Shown in pieces: positions 39,216 through 49,258 of a DNA stretch of 64,000 nucleotides. Below the pieces are notes generated by a model that saw only the letters and a list, made by a program, of their open reading frames with translations, did no database searches and was not told the DNA's origin. The position numbers and the translations under genes were made by a program. Source of the DNA: Sphingobium sp. (GTDB lineage: Bacteria > Pseudomonadota > Alphaproteobacteria > Sphingomonadales > Sphingomonadaceae); contig JAGIAA010000011.1 in NCBI GenBank assembly GCA_017745115.1, forward strand, positions 1-64,000. Reading direction: 5' to 3'. Each line of letters starts with the position of its first letter. Position 1 is the stretch's first letter.

Positions 39216-40259
39216 ATGTACCCTTTCAAAACCGGCAGCTTCGCTCCCCTTAACGGCTGGTATGTCGCCGCCTTCGTCGAGGAGATCGGCGAGGCATTGC
39301 TTTCGCGATGGATCCTGAACCAGCCGGTCGTGCTCTACCGAAAGGCCGACGGCACTGCTGTCGCCGTGAACGGCCGTTGCCCGCATCGCCATTATCCGCT
39401 CGGCGCGAGCAAGCGCGTCGGCGACGCGATCCAGTGCGGCTATCACGGCATCACCTTCGGCGCGGACGGCAAGTGCACCTTCGTGCCCAGCCAGGTCGCG
39501 ATTCCCGGCGTCTATACGATTCCCGCCTATCCGCTCGTCGAACGCGGTCTGTGGGCATTTATCTGGATGGGAGACCCGGACGAGGCGGACGAGGCACTGA
39601 TTCCCACGCTGGAGGAAATCGGCTTCGGTCTGCCCGGCCAGATTCCCGAGGCCTTTTACTACCGCCACGTCAACGGCCGCTACCAGCTGCTCAACGACAA
39701 TCTGCTCGACCTGACCCACCTCGGCTATCTGCATGGCACATCGATCGGCACGCAGGCTGACGCCGAGACGCCGGAAGTGCGCGACCTCAGCGAACGCCGC
39801 CTCTCCAGCCGGCGCTATATGAAGGAGACGCACCTGCCGCCGAGCTACCGCGCGCTGCTCGAGTATGAAGGACTGGTCGATCGCGTCTCGGGCATGGACT
39901 TCTACTTTCCCGGTTTTCATGCCGGCCTCGCCGAGGTCAGCATTGCAACGAGCCAGCCGGGCGGCGGCGAAGTTCTCTCGGCCAACCGCGTCTGGCACGC
40001 CGTGACACCGGGCACCCGGACGACCGCCAATTACTTCTTCGCGATGAGCTCGCATTCGATGGAAGCCCTCGCCAGCGCGCGTACGAACCTCGCGCCCGTG
40101 ATCGACGAGGATGTATTCGCGACCGAGGAGATCGAGAAGATCGTCAACACGCTCGACACGATCCCGCCGGAACTGATGCTGAAAAGCGACCAGACCGCGG
40201 TGATGGGTCGCCGCGTCTTGCAGGCGATGATGGACCGTGAGATGGCAAGCCAGGATTGA
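39216..40259 (+). CDS. VanA-like Rieske non-heme iron oxygenase
   Basis: A 347-residue oxygenase component. The Rieske cluster ligands are Cys55, His57, Cys74 and His77 (RCPHRHY and CGYHG). The mononuclear iron site is in DNLLDLTHLGYLHG with His168 and His173. The size and layout fit the vanillate O-demethylase/dicamba monooxygenase group, which demethylates methoxyaromatics with electrons from a separate reductase. No VanB-type reductase is adjacent. The ATG at 39216 has GGAGAGAGG before it and matches the usual MYPFKTGSF start; an ATG four codons earlier is open. Substrate unknown. Confidence 0.85.
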   Translation: MYPFKTGSFAPLNGWYVAAFVEEIGEALLSRWILNQPVVLYRKADGTAVAVNGRCPHRHYPLGASKRVGDAIQCGYHGITFGADGKCTFVPSQVAIPGVYTIPAYPLVERGLWAFIWMGDPDEADEALIPTLEEIGFGLPGQIPEAFYYRHVNGRYQLLNDNLLDLTHLGYLHGTSIGTQADAETPEVRDLSERRLSSRRYMKETHLPPSYRALLEYEGLVDRVSGMDFYFPGFHAGLAEVSIATSQPGGGEVLSANRVWHAVTPGTRTTANYFFAMSSHSMEALASARTNLAPVIDEDVFATEEIEKIVNTLDTIPPELMLKSDQTAVMGRRVLQAMMDREMASQD

Positions 40260-40274
40260 GCAGGAGAGAGCGCG

Positions 40275-40886
40275 ATGAACCGTTTCGAGCAAGCCGTCTA
40301 TGACTGCATGAAGCCGACGGAAGCGCTGTACGAGCGCACCACCAATCCCCTGCACAAGGCGATCCTGCTCAACTTCTGGCGGCATGTGCATCTCGAGGGC
40401 GCCGGGCTTTACGACCAGATCTGCTCGGACGACATGATGGTCTCCGAGCCGGAATATCGCATCACCTGGGGCGCCAATCCCGCCGTCATCCACGGCCGCG
40501 AAGGGGTGAAGACCTTCTACAACAGCGTCGGCGAGGCCGTGCTGTGGAACTCGGACGATCTGATCGCGGTCGCCGACTGGGGCATTGCCGACGAACTCAC
40601 CTTCAACATCCTCGCGCCCGGCTTCGTCCTCCAGGCGCTAGGCTATGCCGTACCCGATGCCGACAAGCATTATCATACGGCCAGCCGCCAGGCCTTCATC
40701 TGGCCGTACGACGAAAAGGCGCGGCTCAAGGGCGAGAATCTCTACGAGGACAAGACGAGCCTGACCTGGACCGAGGTCGACCCCTCCGAGTTGATCACCG
40801 CAGCCCGCGTCAAGGAGATCCAGAAAGAGCTTCTGGACGCGCTGCATGCCCGCTTCGGCGAGAATTTCTGGCTCTATCGCCCCTAG
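40275..40886 (+). CDS. NTF2-like protein paired with the Rieske oxygenase
   Basis: A 203-residue protein 15 bases after the oxygenase gene, behind a GGAGAG site. The centre (PEYRITWGANPAVIHGREGVKTFYNSVGE) looks like a SnoaL/NTF2-type cone fold, but no catalytic signature is evident. In ring-hydroxylating dioxygenases the beta subunit has this fold, yet VanA-type enzymes normally have none, so it may be a structural partner or an independent enzyme. I do not recognise a named family. Confidence 0.7.
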   Translation: MNRFEQAVYDCMKPTEALYERTTNPLHKAILLNFWRHVHLEGAGLYDQICSDDMMVSEPEYRITWGANPAVIHGREGVKTFYNSVGEAVLWNSDDLIAVADWGIADELTFNILAPGFVLQALGYAVPDADKHYHTASRQAFIWPYDEKARLKGENLYEDKTSLTWTEVDPSELITAARVKEIQKELLDALHARFGENFWLYRP

Positions 40887-40913
40887 CGGGAGACGCGGCC
40901 GGCGATCGGGCCC

Positions 40914-41090
40914 TTAGGCCTCAACGTCGATGCCATATTGGCGCAGGGTCTTGTCGATATCGGCGATCCGTCCAACCCAGTCCTGAATCTGCTCGACGTC
41001 ACCATGATCGATGGCGGCGTCGAGCCGCTGTTCGGCGACCGACCGCAAATGCATCATTTCTTCCAGCGGATCCGGAATGTCGTCGAGCAC
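40914..41090 (-). CDS. Small hypothetical helical protein
   Basis: A 58-residue, mainly helical acidic protein (EEMMHLRSVAEQRLDAA, VEQIQDWVGRIADIDKTL). I place the start at GTG 41090, which has AAAGGA seven bases upstream; the frame stays open to a TTG at 41159 without a good site. It ends 27 bases from the end of the NTF2-like gene (convergent). Family unknown. Confidence 0.5.
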   Translation of the reverse strand: MLDDIPDPLEEMMHLRSVAEQRLDAAIDHGDVEQIQDWVGRIADIDKTLRQYGIDVEA

Positions 41091-41196
41091 TGCTTTGTCC
41101 TTTCTTCCAGCGACAACAATGCATTGCTCGAAAAAAGGATGCCAAAAATTTGACGCCAAGCGCCGTCGCAGTCTCAGCCATTCGCATGCTCATGAT

Positions 41197-41251
41197 CATA
41201 TAAAGAATTCTTTATATGTTGCTTGACATAAGGGCTGCGGGCGCGTTTAAG
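41197..41251 (+). promoter_or_regulatory. Perfect 22-bp palindrome and promoter before the MetE-like gene
   Basis: Positions 41197-41218 form a perfect palindrome with half-site CATATAAAGAA. TTGACA follows at 41223-41228 and TTTAAG at 41246-41251 (17-base spacing). Such AT-rich palindromes next to methionine genes are often sites of ArsR/SahR-type or LysR-type regulators; which one binds here is unknown. Confidence 0.55.
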
Positions 41252-41282
41252 CGCCTCGATATCCCGCAAGCGGAGAACCCTC

Positions 41283-42398
41283 ATGACGTCCAAGCCCCCT
41301 TTCCATGCCGATCATGTCGGCTCGTTCCTCCGCCCCAAGTCTGTGCTCGATGCGCGCGACGCCTTCGCCGCCGGCACCATCGACAAGGCTGCCCTGCGCG
41401 CCGTCGAGGATGAAGCGATCAAGGGTGTCGTGAAATGGCAGGAGGCCCTCGGCCTCAAGTCGATCACGGACGGCGAATATCGCCGCAAGTTCTTCCACAC
41501 CGACTTCCTGCTGCAGCTCGACGGCATCGAGGAGCACGGCGGCATGGAAGTGCAGTTCCAGAACGCCATCGGCAAGGACGTGCATTTCGCACCGCCCAAG
41601 ATGGTCGTGACCGGCAAGATCAAGCACGCCAAGCCGATCCAGCGCGCCGACTATGAGTATCTGGCCAGCGTCGTCAGCGAGACGCCCAAGGTCACCATCC
41701 CCTCGCCGACGATGCTGCACTTCCGCGCCGGCCGCGAAGGCATTAGCGAGCAGGCCTATCCGGACATGGCCGAGTTCTTCGCGGACGTGGGCGCCGCCTA
41801 TCGCGATGAGATCGCCGACCTGGTCGATGCCGGCTGCCGCTACCTGCAGCTCGACGACACCAACCTCGCCTATCTCTGCGACGACAAGCAGCGCGAGAAT
41901 GCCCGCAAGCGCGGCCTCGATCCCGACGACCTGCCGCGTCACTATGCCAAGATGATCAACGACGCGATCGCCGACGTGCCGGACGACATGGTCACCGGCG
42001 TGCACCTGTGCCGCGGCAATTTCCGTTCGAGCTGGGCGGCCGAGGGCGGTTACGAACCGGTCGCGGACATCATGTTCAACCATTTGAACATCGACAGCTT
42101 CTTCCTCGAATATGACGATCCGCGCTCGGGCGATTTCGCGCCGCTGCGCTTCGTCCCCAAGGGCAAGACCATCGTGCTCGGCCTGGTCACCACCAAGCTC
42201 GGCGACCTCGAGACCAAGGACGAGATCAAGCGCCGCATCGACGAAGCGACCAAATATATCGCGCTCGACCAGCTCGCCCTGTCGCCGCAGTGCGGTTTCG
42301 CCTCGACCGTGCACGGCAACGACATCGAAGTCGAGCAGCAGGCCGCCAAGATGCGCCTGGTGCTGGACGTCGCCGAAGAGGTCTGGGGCAAGGACTGA
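41283..42398 (+). CDS. MetE C-terminal-like cobalamin-independent methionine synthase family protein
   Basis: A 371-residue protein equivalent to the C-terminal catalytic half of MetE. It starts HADHVGSFLRPKSV, binds zinc through motifs including VHLCRGNFR and LSPQCGF, and has the substrate loop DGEYRRKFFHTDF. Short MetE-like proteins can transfer methyl groups to homocysteine from donors other than the polyglutamated folate used by full MetE, or serve aromatic O-demethylation; which applies here cannot be told. A palindrome and promoter lie upstream, and a terminator follows. Confidence 0.82.
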   Translation: MTSKPPFHADHVGSFLRPKSVLDARDAFAAGTIDKAALRAVEDEAIKGVVKWQEALGLKSITDGEYRRKFFHTDFLLQLDGIEEHGGMEVQFQNAIGKDVHFAPPKMVVTGKIKHAKPIQRADYEYLASVVSETPKVTIPSPTMLHFRAGREGISEQAYPDMAEFFADVGAAYRDEIADLVDAGCRYLQLDDTNLAYLCDDKQRENARKRGLDPDDLPRHYAKMINDAIADVPDDMVTGVHLCRGNFRSSWAAEGGYEPVADIMFNHLNIDSFFLEYDDPRSGDFAPLRFVPKGKTIVLGLVTTKLGDLETKDEIKRRIDEATKYIALDQLALSPQCGFASTVHGNDIEVEQQAAKMRLVLDVAEEVWGKD

Positions 42399-42421
42399 GC
42401 TTCAGCGCAACCGATCAAAAC

Positions 42422-42457
42422 AAAAGGGGCTCGGAGGCAATTCCTCCGGGCCCTTTT
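42422..42457. terminator. Bidirectional terminator between the MetE-like gene and pyk
   Basis: A 15-pair stem with one bulged G (AAAAGGG with CCCTTTT at its base) serves both convergent genes, with T runs on either strand. Confidence 0.85.
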
Positions 42458-42488
42458 CGCAAGCAGCGTCTTCGACGCGGACGCCTCG

Positions 42489-43946
42489 TCAGCCGTCCGT
42501 GTGCCCCTTGAGTTCGTCGCCTCTGATGGTGGCAACATGGAGCACGTTGGTCGAGCCCGGCGTGCCGAAGGGGACGCCGGCGAGGATGATGATCTTGTCG
42601 CCACCTGCCGCCAGTTCGGTGCGCAGCGCAAAGCGCTTGGCCTTGGCGATCATCTCCTCGAAGCTGCCGATATCCTTGGTGCGCACGGCATGGACGCCCC
42701 ACATGAGGCCCATGCGCCGCGCCGTGTCCTGTCGAGGCGTGAGCGCGAGGATCGGCACGCCCGGCCGCTCGCGGGCGACCCGCCGCACCGTGCTGCCCGA
42801 TGAGGTGAAGCAGACGATCAGCTTGGCGGTCACATTGGTGCTGATCGAGTGGGCCGCTTCGGCAAGCGCGTCGGCCGTGGTCGGATCGGGCAATGTCTTG
42901 GTGAAGTGGAGCCGGTCGAGATAGCCGGGATCATGCTCGACGCTGTGAGCAATCGAATCCATCATCGCGACGGCCTGCTCGGGCCAGTCGCCCGCAGCCG
43001 TCTCGGCCGAGAGCATGATCGCGTCGGCGCCGTCATAGACCGCCGTCGCCACGTCCGAGACCTCGGCGCGCGTCGGCGTCGGTGCCTTGATCATCGATTC
43101 CAGCATCTGCGTTGCCACGACGACCGGCTTGCCCAGCCGGCGAGCGCCTTCGACGATTTGCTTCTGCAGCGGCGGCACGGCCTGCGGCGGAAGTTCGACG
43201 CCGAGATCGCCGCGCGCGACCATCACCGCGTCACACAGTTCGAGGATCTCCCCAAGCCGGTCGATGGCCGCGGGCTTCTCGATCTTGGCCATCAAATGTC
43301 CATAGCCACCCATCAGCTTGCGCGCTTCAGCCAAATCCTCCGGGCGCTGCACAAAGCTCAAAGCGATCCAGTCGACCCCCTGCTCGAGCGCGAACGCGAG
43401 GTCGCGCCGGTCCTTGTCGGTCAGCGCGGCCATCGGCACGACGACATCCGGCACGTTTACGCCCTTGCGCTCCGACAGGGCGCCGCCGACTTCCACTTTC
43501 GTCTCGATCGTCTGGTCGCTCACGGCCTGCACGCGCAACACCAGCTTGCCGTCGTCAAGCAACAGGCGGCTGCCGGTTTCGAGCGCCGCGAAAATCTCGG
43601 GATGCGGCAGGTTCACACGGGTCGCGTCACCGGGCGCGCTGTTCTTGTCGAGCTGGAACTTGGCGCCCGCCTTCAGCGTCACCGGACCCTTCTCGAAGGT
43701 TCCGATGCGCAGCTTGGGGCCCTGCAGGTCGGCCAGGATGGTGGTCGAGCGGCTGAATTCCTTCTCGAGCCCGCGAATCAACGCGACATTCGCGGCATGG
43801 ACCTCATGGAGGCCGTGGCTCATATTCAGGCGGAAGGCATCGGCGCCGGCGAGGAACAGCCGGCGGATCATCTCCTCGCTGCTGCTCGCGGGGCCCAGCG
43901 TCGCGAGGATGCGGACCTTGCGGGAACGCGGAGCAAGCTTCTTCAT
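42489..43946 (-). CDS. pyk: Pyruvate kinase
   Basis: A 485-residue glycolytic enzyme converting phosphoenolpyruvate and ADP to pyruvate and ATP. The N-terminus (KVRILATLGPASSS, FRLNMSHG), the active-site lysine region LMAKIEKPAAI, ARGDLGVELP and GADAIMLSAETA are all present. The regulatory C-domain is intact. The frame opens four codons earlier at a TTG, but the ATG at 43946 is the better start. Confidence 0.96.
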   Translation of the reverse strand: MKKLAPRSRKVRILATLGPASSSEEMIRRLFLAGADAFRLNMSHGLHEVHAANVALIRGLEKEFSRSTTILADLQGPKLRIGTFEKGPVTLKAGAKFQLDKNSAPGDATRVNLPHPEIFAALETGSRLLLDDGKLVLRVQAVSDQTIETKVEVGGALSERKGVNVPDVVVPMAALTDKDRRDLAFALEQGVDWIALSFVQRPEDLAEARKLMGGYGHLMAKIEKPAAIDRLGEILELCDAVMVARGDLGVELPPQAVPPLQKQIVEGARRLGKPVVVATQMLESMIKAPTPTRAEVSDVATAVYDGADAIMLSAETAAGDWPEQAVAMMDSIAHSVEHDPGYLDRLHFTKTLPDPTTADALAEAAHSISTNVTAKLIVCFTSSGSTVRRVARERPGVPILALTPRQDTARRMGLMWGVHAVRTKDIGSFEEMIAKAKRFALRTELAAGGDKIIILAGVPFGTPGSTNVLHVATIRGDELKGHTDG

Positions 43947-44069
43947 GATAAGCGACAACCTCTTGCGAAGCCCGCCGCTCTATCCAAATGGGTCTTTTGG
44001 GCCCTAATGGAAACGAACGGCACGGGGCCTATGGTGCTGCGTTCCCAGCTGCACGACAAGGAAGCGACA

Positions 44070-44381
44070 ATGAACGACCGATCAATGGCGATAGAGACGC
44101 TCGATGACAAGATAGCGGCAGCAGCTTTCCGGCGGCTCGTTACGCATTTGCAGCACCGGACCGACGCGCAGAATGTCGATCTCATGGGGCTGGCCGGCTT
44201 TTGCCGCAATTGTCTGTCGGACTGGATACAGGAAGAGGCGGACGGCGCGCTGGACAAGGACAGCGCACGCGCGATCATCTACGGCATGCCTCAGAGCGAA
44301 TGGAAAGCGCGCTACCAGGCGGAGGCAACGCCCGAACAGCTCGAACGGATGAAGGAAAGCGTCGCAAAAAACCGGCATTGA
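44070..44381 (+). CDS. DUF1244 family protein
   Basis: A 103-residue protein with the DUF1244 core NVDLMGLAGFCRNCLSDW and AIIYGMPQSEWKARYQ. The C-x2-C pair suggests metal binding or redox, but the function is not established. AAGGAAG precedes the ATG. It is divergent from pyk and upstream of a hemerythrin-like gene. Confidence 0.9.
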   Translation: MNDRSMAIETLDDKIAAAAFRRLVTHLQHRTDAQNVDLMGLAGFCRNCLSDWIQEEADGALDKDSARAIIYGMPQSEWKARYQAEATPEQLERMKESVAKNRH

Positions 44382-44488
44382 CGCTACGTTTTGCGCCGGC
44401 GTTCAATCGAAAGGATGAGTGGCGCGGTAACGGCCTGTTGAGCATGACTGCATTAGATTGACCTCAACCCAAAAAAGGTCGCCACGTC

Positions 44489-44938
44489 ATGCAGAATTTC
44501 GTCGAACTGTTGAAGGATCACGCGCTGATCCTCTCCGCCACCAAGTCGCTTACGGCCATCACCCGGGCATCGACGGCCGACGGCAGCGCCGCGTTCGCGT
44601 CGCTTCGCCAGCTCGCGCGGTTGCTGGACAATCATCTGCGCGCGGAAGCCGAGTTCATCAACGCCGAAAATCACTTCGGCAAGGGCGATTTCGCGGCGTT
44701 GGCCGAGCAGCACGGCGAGCGGTTCGACGATCTCGTCGGGGAATGGAGCACCTATCTGCTCGAATGGACCGAGGAGAATATCCGAGCCGACTGGCCGACG
44801 TTCGTCGAGGCAACGGATTGGATGGTCGGGCGCCTGGCCGAACAGGTCGAGGCGGAGAACCAGTCCCTCTATCCCGCGGCGCTTCGCTACGGCCTCATTC
44901 GCCTGCTGCCCGAGAAGCACGGCGCGACCGCGGCCTGA
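44489..44938 (+). CDS. Hemerythrin-like four-helix protein with incomplete ligand set
   Basis: A 149-residue helical protein resembling hemerythrin domains. His11 (LLKDHALIL), His49 with following acidic residues (DNHLRAEAEF) and His75 (AEQHGERFDD) sit in ligand-like positions. The last helix reads VEAENQSLYP, where the usual H-x-EE pattern is lost. Oxygen or nitric oxide binding may therefore be altered. It resembles the pair at 59490-60453. The next gene starts 17 bases later. Confidence 0.7.
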   Translation: MQNFVELLKDHALILSATKSLTAITRASTADGSAAFASLRQLARLLDNHLRAEAEFINAENHFGKGDFAALAEQHGERFDDLVGEWSTYLLEWTEENIRADWPTFVEATDWMVGRLAEQVEAENQSLYPAALRYGLIRLLPEKHGATAA

Positions 44939-44954
44939 GCGGCAAGAATCCGCC

Positions 44955-45320
44955 ATGTCGTACACGATAGACGTCCAGGACAACCCGCCGCTCCTCCGTG
45001 TCGTCATGCGCGGGTTTTGGACGATGGATACGTTCAATGCCTATATGCGTGACTGCGGCGCGGCCATGCAGGCGCTCGTTGCCCGCCATGGGCGCTTTGA
45101 TATGCTCAGCGAATGCAACGGCTTTCCCGTTCAGGGGCCGGATGTCTCCGCGGGGTTCGAGCGTCTCAAGGAAATGGGCAACCAGACCCCGCAGAATCGC
45201 ATCGCGGTCGTGACTTCGAGCGCACTCGGCCGCTTGCAGGCCGAGCGTCTCGTCGGAAATCCGCACAGCCGGATTTTCGGAAGCGAGGCCGCGGCGCTCG
45301 AATGGCTCGGCCTCGATTGA
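44955..45320 (+). CDS. Hypothetical small protein, STAS/SpoIIAA-like
   Basis: A 121-residue protein (LLRVVMRGFWTMDTFNAYMR, FDMLSECNGFPVQGPDV, NRIAVVTSSALGRLQAERL) with an alternating strand-helix pattern like SpoIIAA/STAS-type domains of unknown role. It follows the hemerythrin-like gene closely, so the two may be co-expressed. Confidence 0.6.
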   Translation: MSYTIDVQDNPPLLRVVMRGFWTMDTFNAYMRDCGAAMQALVARHGRFDMLSECNGFPVQGPDVSAGFERLKEMGNQTPQNRIAVVTSSALGRLQAERLVGNPHSRIFGSEAAALEWLGLD

Positions 45321-45380
45321 CGAGCCGCCGCAAACGAAGGCGGTTTACTTCTTAACCTCTGGACGCTAGAGGCCCGCTCC

Positions 45381-46608
<1,228 letters not shown>

Positions 46609-46614
46609 TTACGT

Positions 46615-46642
46615 ATCGGAGGCGTCGTACGGCGCCTCCGAT
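46615..46642 (+). terminator. Hairpin after asd
   Basis: Ten-base arms ATCGGAGGCG and CGCCTCCGAT around an eight-base loop, with only a short T run about six bases later. A possible terminator. Confidence 0.55.
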
Positions 46643-46759
46643 GACCCATTTTGAGGCAGAAATCTGCCGTGCCCGCTCTGTGTATCATTTTAATCATTCC
46701 CGCTGCGGAACCAATGCCTCCCCAAACTGTTTCGGACGCGTTCTTTGGGAGGACTGTTT

Positions 46760-47389
46760 ATGAGGATCGGGATAGTTGTGTCCGCTGCGGCTCTTGCTGC
46801 CGCGGCGATACCTTCGCATGCGGCAACGCTTTACAGTGATTTGGGTCCGACCGGCCCGGCCGAATCGCCGAGCTCTTACGCCTTCATCGCGGCGAGCAGC
46901 GGCGGCAATGGCGCACTCAGCTTCACGATCCACGGCTATAACAGCCTTGATGGCGTCAATATCTATGAGGACGATTTCACCCTCGCCCTCAATAGCTCGC
47001 CGATCCTCCAGCTTTCCTATGATCTGGGCGGCGGCGGCGGCAATGCCATTTTCACCAACACCTACGGGGCCACGGTGTCGTCGCGCTACGATGCGGGCGG
47101 TCACTGGGCGATCGACGTCAGCATCGCGACGCTGCCGCTCCTCACCGGGAATAACAGCTTCGTTTTCGCCTATGTGAGCCCGACCGGCGATGCGCTGGGC
47201 GGGACCGGACAGCATTTCGGCCCGCAGGGCCTGGGCGATGAAGGCTGGGGCCTCAGCAACATCCTGCTCACCGGCAATGCGGCGGTCGCGCCCGTTCCGG
47301 AACCCGCAAGCTGGGCCCTGATGATCGGTGGCATCGCGCTGGCAGGGTGCGTGATGCGCCGCCGCAAGGTAGCGATCAGTTTCGCCTGA
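46760..47389 (+). CDS. PEPxxWA-CTERM secreted protein
   Basis: A 209-residue exported protein. Signal peptide (VVSAAALAAAAIPSHA), a beta-rich low-charge body (LGGGGGNAIFTNTYGATVSSR), then the sorting tail VPEPASWALMIGGIALAG and basic residues MRRRK. Such tails direct processing by an exosortase-type system, linked in general to exopolysaccharide and surface attachment. GGGAGG precedes the ATG at 46760. The body function is unknown. No exosortase is in the window. Confidence 0.88.
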   Translation: MRIGIVVSAAALAAAAIPSHAATLYSDLGPTGPAESPSSYAFIAASSGGNGALSFTIHGYNSLDGVNIYEDDFTLALNSSPILQLSYDLGGGGGNAIFTNTYGATVSSRYDAGGHWAIDVSIATLPLLTGNNSFVFAYVSPTGDALGGTGQHFGPQGLGDEGWGLSNILLTGNAAVAPVPEPASWALMIGGIALAGCVMRRRKVAISFA

Positions 47390-47412
47390 TCCCGGCGACT
47401 TCGCAATAAAGG

Positions 47413-47439
47413 AAAAGCCCCGGATATTCCGGGGCTTTT
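47413..47439. terminator. Bidirectional terminator
   Basis: A perfect 12-pair stem (AAAAGCCCCGGA and its complement) with loop TAT, between the convergent PEP-CTERM and GGDEF genes. Confidence 0.93.
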
Positions 47440-47442
47440 GAT

Positions 47443-48426
47443 TCAGGCTGCGAGCTTGCAGACAGTCCTGTTCCGGCCGGTGCGCTTGGCTTCGTAGAGG
47501 AGGTCGTCCGCCTCGCGCAGGGCTTCCTGCGGATCGGTCTCCGTCACGGCGATACCCGCCGAGAAGGTGACCTGGCCGATCGGCTCGTCCGTGTCGCGCA
47601 CGCGGAAATGGCGTTGGCTGAGCGCAGTCCTTGCCCGTTCGACGAGCTCGAAGGCCGAAGCCGCGTCCGTCTCGGGCAGCACGACGACGAACTCCTCGCC
47701 ACCGAAGCGGCCGACCGTGTGGGGAGTGAGCGTCTCCGCCAGCGTTTCCGCGACGACCTTGAGCACGCGGTCGCCGACGGCATGGCCATATTTGTCGTTG
47801 ATCGCCTTGAAGTGGTCGATGTCGCAGAAGGCGACCGACAGGAGCCGGCCGGCTTCCGCGATCTTTTCCAGTTCGCGATCGACGGCGCGGCGATTGGGGA
47901 GATTGGTGAGCGCGTCGCGGGTCGCATCGTCGCGCGCCGCGTCCAGATCGTGCTTCAGCCGCTCGGTCTCCTTGCAGGTCTCCGCAAGCTTCCTTTCCAT
48001 GGCCGTCGTGCGCACGATCATCGACCGGATGACACCGCCCAATTCCTCATGGCCGCCGATCTTGCAGGCGCTTTCCTCGAGATCCTTGCTGAAATGCCCG
48101 GTGTCGCGCGCTGCGGTCGCGGTCAGCTCGGCAAAGCTCAGCATCTGGTGGCGCAGGTGGGCTTGGTGCTGGTCCAGCAAGGCATTCATGCTGGCTGCAC
48201 TACTGGCTTCGCTGGGCGCCCGCTCCATGAGGTCGTCGACCTCCTTCTGGACCAGGCGCACGCCACCGTCGATCATGCCGTCAACGGTCTTGCGGAGCCA
48301 GCCGTTGGCGCCGGTCACATAAAGATAGGCAAAGGCATAGTTGGACGGTGTCGGATCAAGCATATGACCGTCCAGGAAGCGCAGAGCTTCCTCCGCGATC
48401 TTCCGATTCGCACTCTTCTTGCTCAC
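47443..48426 (-). CDS. GGDEF-domain diguanylate cyclase
   Basis: A 327-residue protein. Residues 1-165 form a helical N-domain common to a group of alphaproteobacterial cyclases (LDPTPSNYAFAYLYVTG). The GGDEF domain has RDALTNLPNRRAVD-like entry, CDIDHFKAINDKYGH and the active site RFGGEEF. The position of the inhibitory RxxD site, five residues before GGEEF, is TPHTV, so product inhibition at that site is unlikely. It is soluble and makes cyclic di-GMP, which controls motility and biofilm. Confidence 0.92.
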   Translation of the reverse strand: MSKKSANRKIAEEALRFLDGHMLDPTPSNYAFAYLYVTGANGWLRKTVDGMIDGGVRLVQKEVDDLMERAPSEASSAASMNALLDQHQAHLRHQMLSFAELTATAARDTGHFSKDLEESACKIGGHEELGGVIRSMIVRTTAMERKLAETCKETERLKHDLDAARDDATRDALTNLPNRRAVDRELEKIAEAGRLLSVAFCDIDHFKAINDKYGHAVGDRVLKVVAETLAETLTPHTVGRFGGEEFVVVLPETDAASAFELVERARTALSQRHFRVRDTDEPIGQVTFSAGIAVTETDPQEALREADDLLYEAKRTGRNRTVCKLAA

Positions 48427-48621
48427 TTCATTCTCCCCGGACTGAGCAAGATTACCGATAGTGCGCGTTCGTTGAGGATGCCTTAACTGGTAGGCATATT
48501 ATGAAACAGGATTCGCATTTCCCGCGGCAATTTTCACTCCGGCGCACCCGCCTCTGGACAGGTACGGGCAGCGGTCGATAGGACCGCGCTTCGATTCACC
48601 CCTTCCGGAGATTTCATTTCT

Positions 48622-48864
48622 ATGAGCGACACCGCTATCGCCGCCGACCAGCTGCGCCTCTTCATCGAACGCATCGAACGCCTTGAGGAAGAGAAGAAGG
48701 GCATCGCCGACGATATTCGCGACGTCTATTCGGAAGCCAAGTCGACCGGCTATGATGCCAAGACGATGCGCGCCATCGTCCGCTTGCGGAAAATGGAGAA
48801 GCATGACCGGATGGAGGCCGAGGCGCTGCTCGAAACATATAAGGCCGCGCTCGGACTCGACTGA
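48622..48864 (+). CDS. DUF2312/UPF0335 (GapR-type) protein
   Basis: An 80-residue coiled-coil protein ([37 protein letters not shown]), the family that includes GapR of Caulobacter, which clamps overtwisted DNA ahead of replication and transcription. Length and charge pattern fit. A GGAG site precedes the ATG. Followed after 36 bases by the UPF0145 gene. Confidence 0.9.
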   Translation: MSDTAIAADQLRLFIERIERLEEEKKGIADDIRDVYSEAKSTGYDAKTMRAIVRLRKMEKHDRMEAEALLETYKAALGLD

Positions 48865-48900
48865 GGTCTCGCGCGGAAGACGAAGGAACGGGAGAGATTG

Positions 48901-49257
48901 ATGAGCCAGGGACCGTGGAGCTCGACCTCTGACAGCGAGATGATCGTCACCACCACGCACGGCATCGATGGCCGGCCGGTGCAGCATTATCTCGGCATCG
49001 TCTCCGGCGAAGTGATCGCCGGCGCGAATATCTTCCGTGATTTCCTGGCCGGCATCCGCGACATCGTGGGCGGCCGCTCGGCCGCCTATGAGGAGGTGCT
49101 CGAAGACGCCCGCCAGAAAGCCATCTCGGAATTGCGCGCCCGCGCCGCCAAGATCGGTGCCAATGCCGTGATCGGCGTCGACATCGACTATGAGGTGCTC
49201 GGCAAGAGCGGCTCGATGCTGATGGTGTCGGCGACCGGCACGGCGGTGATCGTCTGA
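48901..49257 (+). CDS. YbjQ/UPF0145 family protein
   Basis: A 118-residue soluble protein with the family blocks [32 protein letters not shown] and a final strand. The fold is a small beta barrel-like domain that forms pentamers in solved homologues; function is unknown, with metal binding proposed. The ATG at 48901 is used; a TTG one codon earlier is open. GAAC-GGGAGAG precedes it. Confidence 0.9.
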   Translation: MSQGPWSSTSDSEMIVTTTHGIDGRPVQHYLGIVSGEVIAGANIFRDFLAGIRDIVGGRSAAYEEVLEDARQKAISELRARAAKIGANAVIGVDIDYEVLGKSGSMLMVSATGTAVIV

Positions 49258-49258
49258 C

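Noticed and set aside
41219..41282. SAM-II or SAH riboswitch before the MetE-like gene
   Set aside because: Nested stems are possible, but I could not match conserved riboswitch core bases; kept only as an unspecific structured leader.
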